From Trichopria drosophilae (taxonomy: Eukaryota > Arthropoda > Insecta > Hymenoptera > Diapriidae): a DNA stretch of 64,000 bases. Of this stretch, positions 63,445-64,000 are shown piece after piece; position 1 is the stretch's first letter, and every line of letters begins with the position of its first letter. The notes beneath the pieces were generated by a model. That model saw only the letters and a program-made list of their open reading frames with translations. It was not told the origin of the DNA and ran no database searches. The translations under genes were made by a program, and so were the position numbers. The stretch covers positions 100,286,501 to 100,350,500 of the forward strand of contig CM059585.1 in assembly GCA_030407085.1 (NCBI GenBank), given 5' to 3'.

Positions 63445-64000
63445 CCATTCGTAAAGAAAACTTTTACGCCCTTGTATCGAAAACTACTATTACGTACAGC
63501 TTTTCCGCGCGTAAAGTATAATCGAGTGGGTGAAGTTTAAACGAAACGTCGAAATTTATTAAAAAAACTATAGGGTAATTTGTTTGCCGAGGTGACCAAA
63601 TTCAATACTTCCTCAGACAATAATCATAAGTATTTTAAAACAGTTTTTATGGCATTATCGTTAACTTTAGGAAGAAAATGCATAAAACCTTTTTTATAGA
63701 GACTTTAATGTTCTATCTTTTTTGTTTGAAATATTTTTTAATAAAATTTGTATTTTTACAATATTACTGCAAAAAACTACGAAGAAACGTAATTGGGGCT
63801 AATGTTTTTTAGTAATGGACTGATGGATCTGCGCCAAAATTTAATCAGATCTAAGTTACGCCAAGACTCGTGTTAAATAAAAAAATTATGTCGTTACGCT
63901 TATCCTTACGTGAGTTATCGCGAGACAAAAAAAAACGAGATGTACGGACGTATGTACGTAAGAGATCATGGACACAAATTTTTGTATTGTTGTTTTGGGC

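Larger units (their letters stand above)
59235..64000 (+). repeat. Long direct repeat, copy 2 (cut by window end)
   Basis: Near-identical copy of 46704-51436, starting directly after the C-rich array. Substitutions noted include the base after AACCTT near 59597, GGACAGAGAC near 60364, ACCAAAGTCG near 61298, CTCGAACAAA near 61384 and TTATGTAAAA near 61649. This level of difference is about what two alleles would show. Confidence 0.95.

Noticed and set aside
1..64000. tRNA or rRNA genes
   Set aside because: I looked for GGTTCGAATCC-type T arms with matching acceptor stems and for rRNA-like blocks on both strands and found none convincing.

Overview
This is a eukaryotic window, AT-rich and intron-bearing, most likely from a holometabolous insect. 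The succinate dehydrogenase flavoprotein and pinocchio-type proteins read as insect. Hymenoptera is my guess from protein flavour and is not proven. Genes are sparse and mobile or repeat DNA fills most introns and intergenic space.

Genes. Three protein-coding genes can be assembled exon by exon with matching splice phases. (1) SDHA, the mitochondrial complex II / TCA-cycle flavoprotein, lies on the + strand in seven exons from 13837 to 27037; only the short N-terminal exon is missing. (2) Nested on the opposite strand inside SDHA intron 14264-20019 is a four-exon gene (19384 down to 14346) for a 212-residue HMG-box protein with a basic tail. It resembles insect sperm-chromatin (protamine-like) HMG proteins. 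(3) A pinocchio-like small cysteine-rich protein (142 residues, four coding exons, 37512 down to 30093) lies on the - strand and converges on SDHA. A TATA/initiator-like core promoter followed by an ATG-free leader exon and splice donor sits at 48976-49270 on the - strand and may belong to pinocchio.

Layout. 1-3400: possible exon remnants, then a low-complexity AT-rich element bounded by hAT-like ends. 3500-7200: decayed non-LTR retrotransposon pieces. 7425-13690: a succession of foldback (palindromic) elements, two of them flanked by TTAA. 13837-27037: SDHA, whose two large introns contain kilobase-scale inverted repeats, including a 4.4 kb hAT-like palindrome with an 8-bp target duplication. 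27550-29060: a 30-bp minisatellite of about 50 units between the convergent 3' ends. 30093-37512: pinocchio, with a cluster of TA-flanked MITEs in one intron. 37.5-46.7 kb: mostly unrecognised noncoding DNA. 46.7-51.4 kb: a segment repeated almost identically at 59235-64000. 54.7-56.1 kb: a further TTAA foldback. 58738-59234: 31 perfect copies of a 16-mer (15 C then A) directly abutting the second copy of the duplicated segment, so assembly error must be considered.

The main things of interest are the intron-nested HMG-box gene, the family of TTAA foldback elements with a positionally conserved sub-terminal box, the sequence module shared between unrelated palindromic elements, and the C-array/duplication junction.
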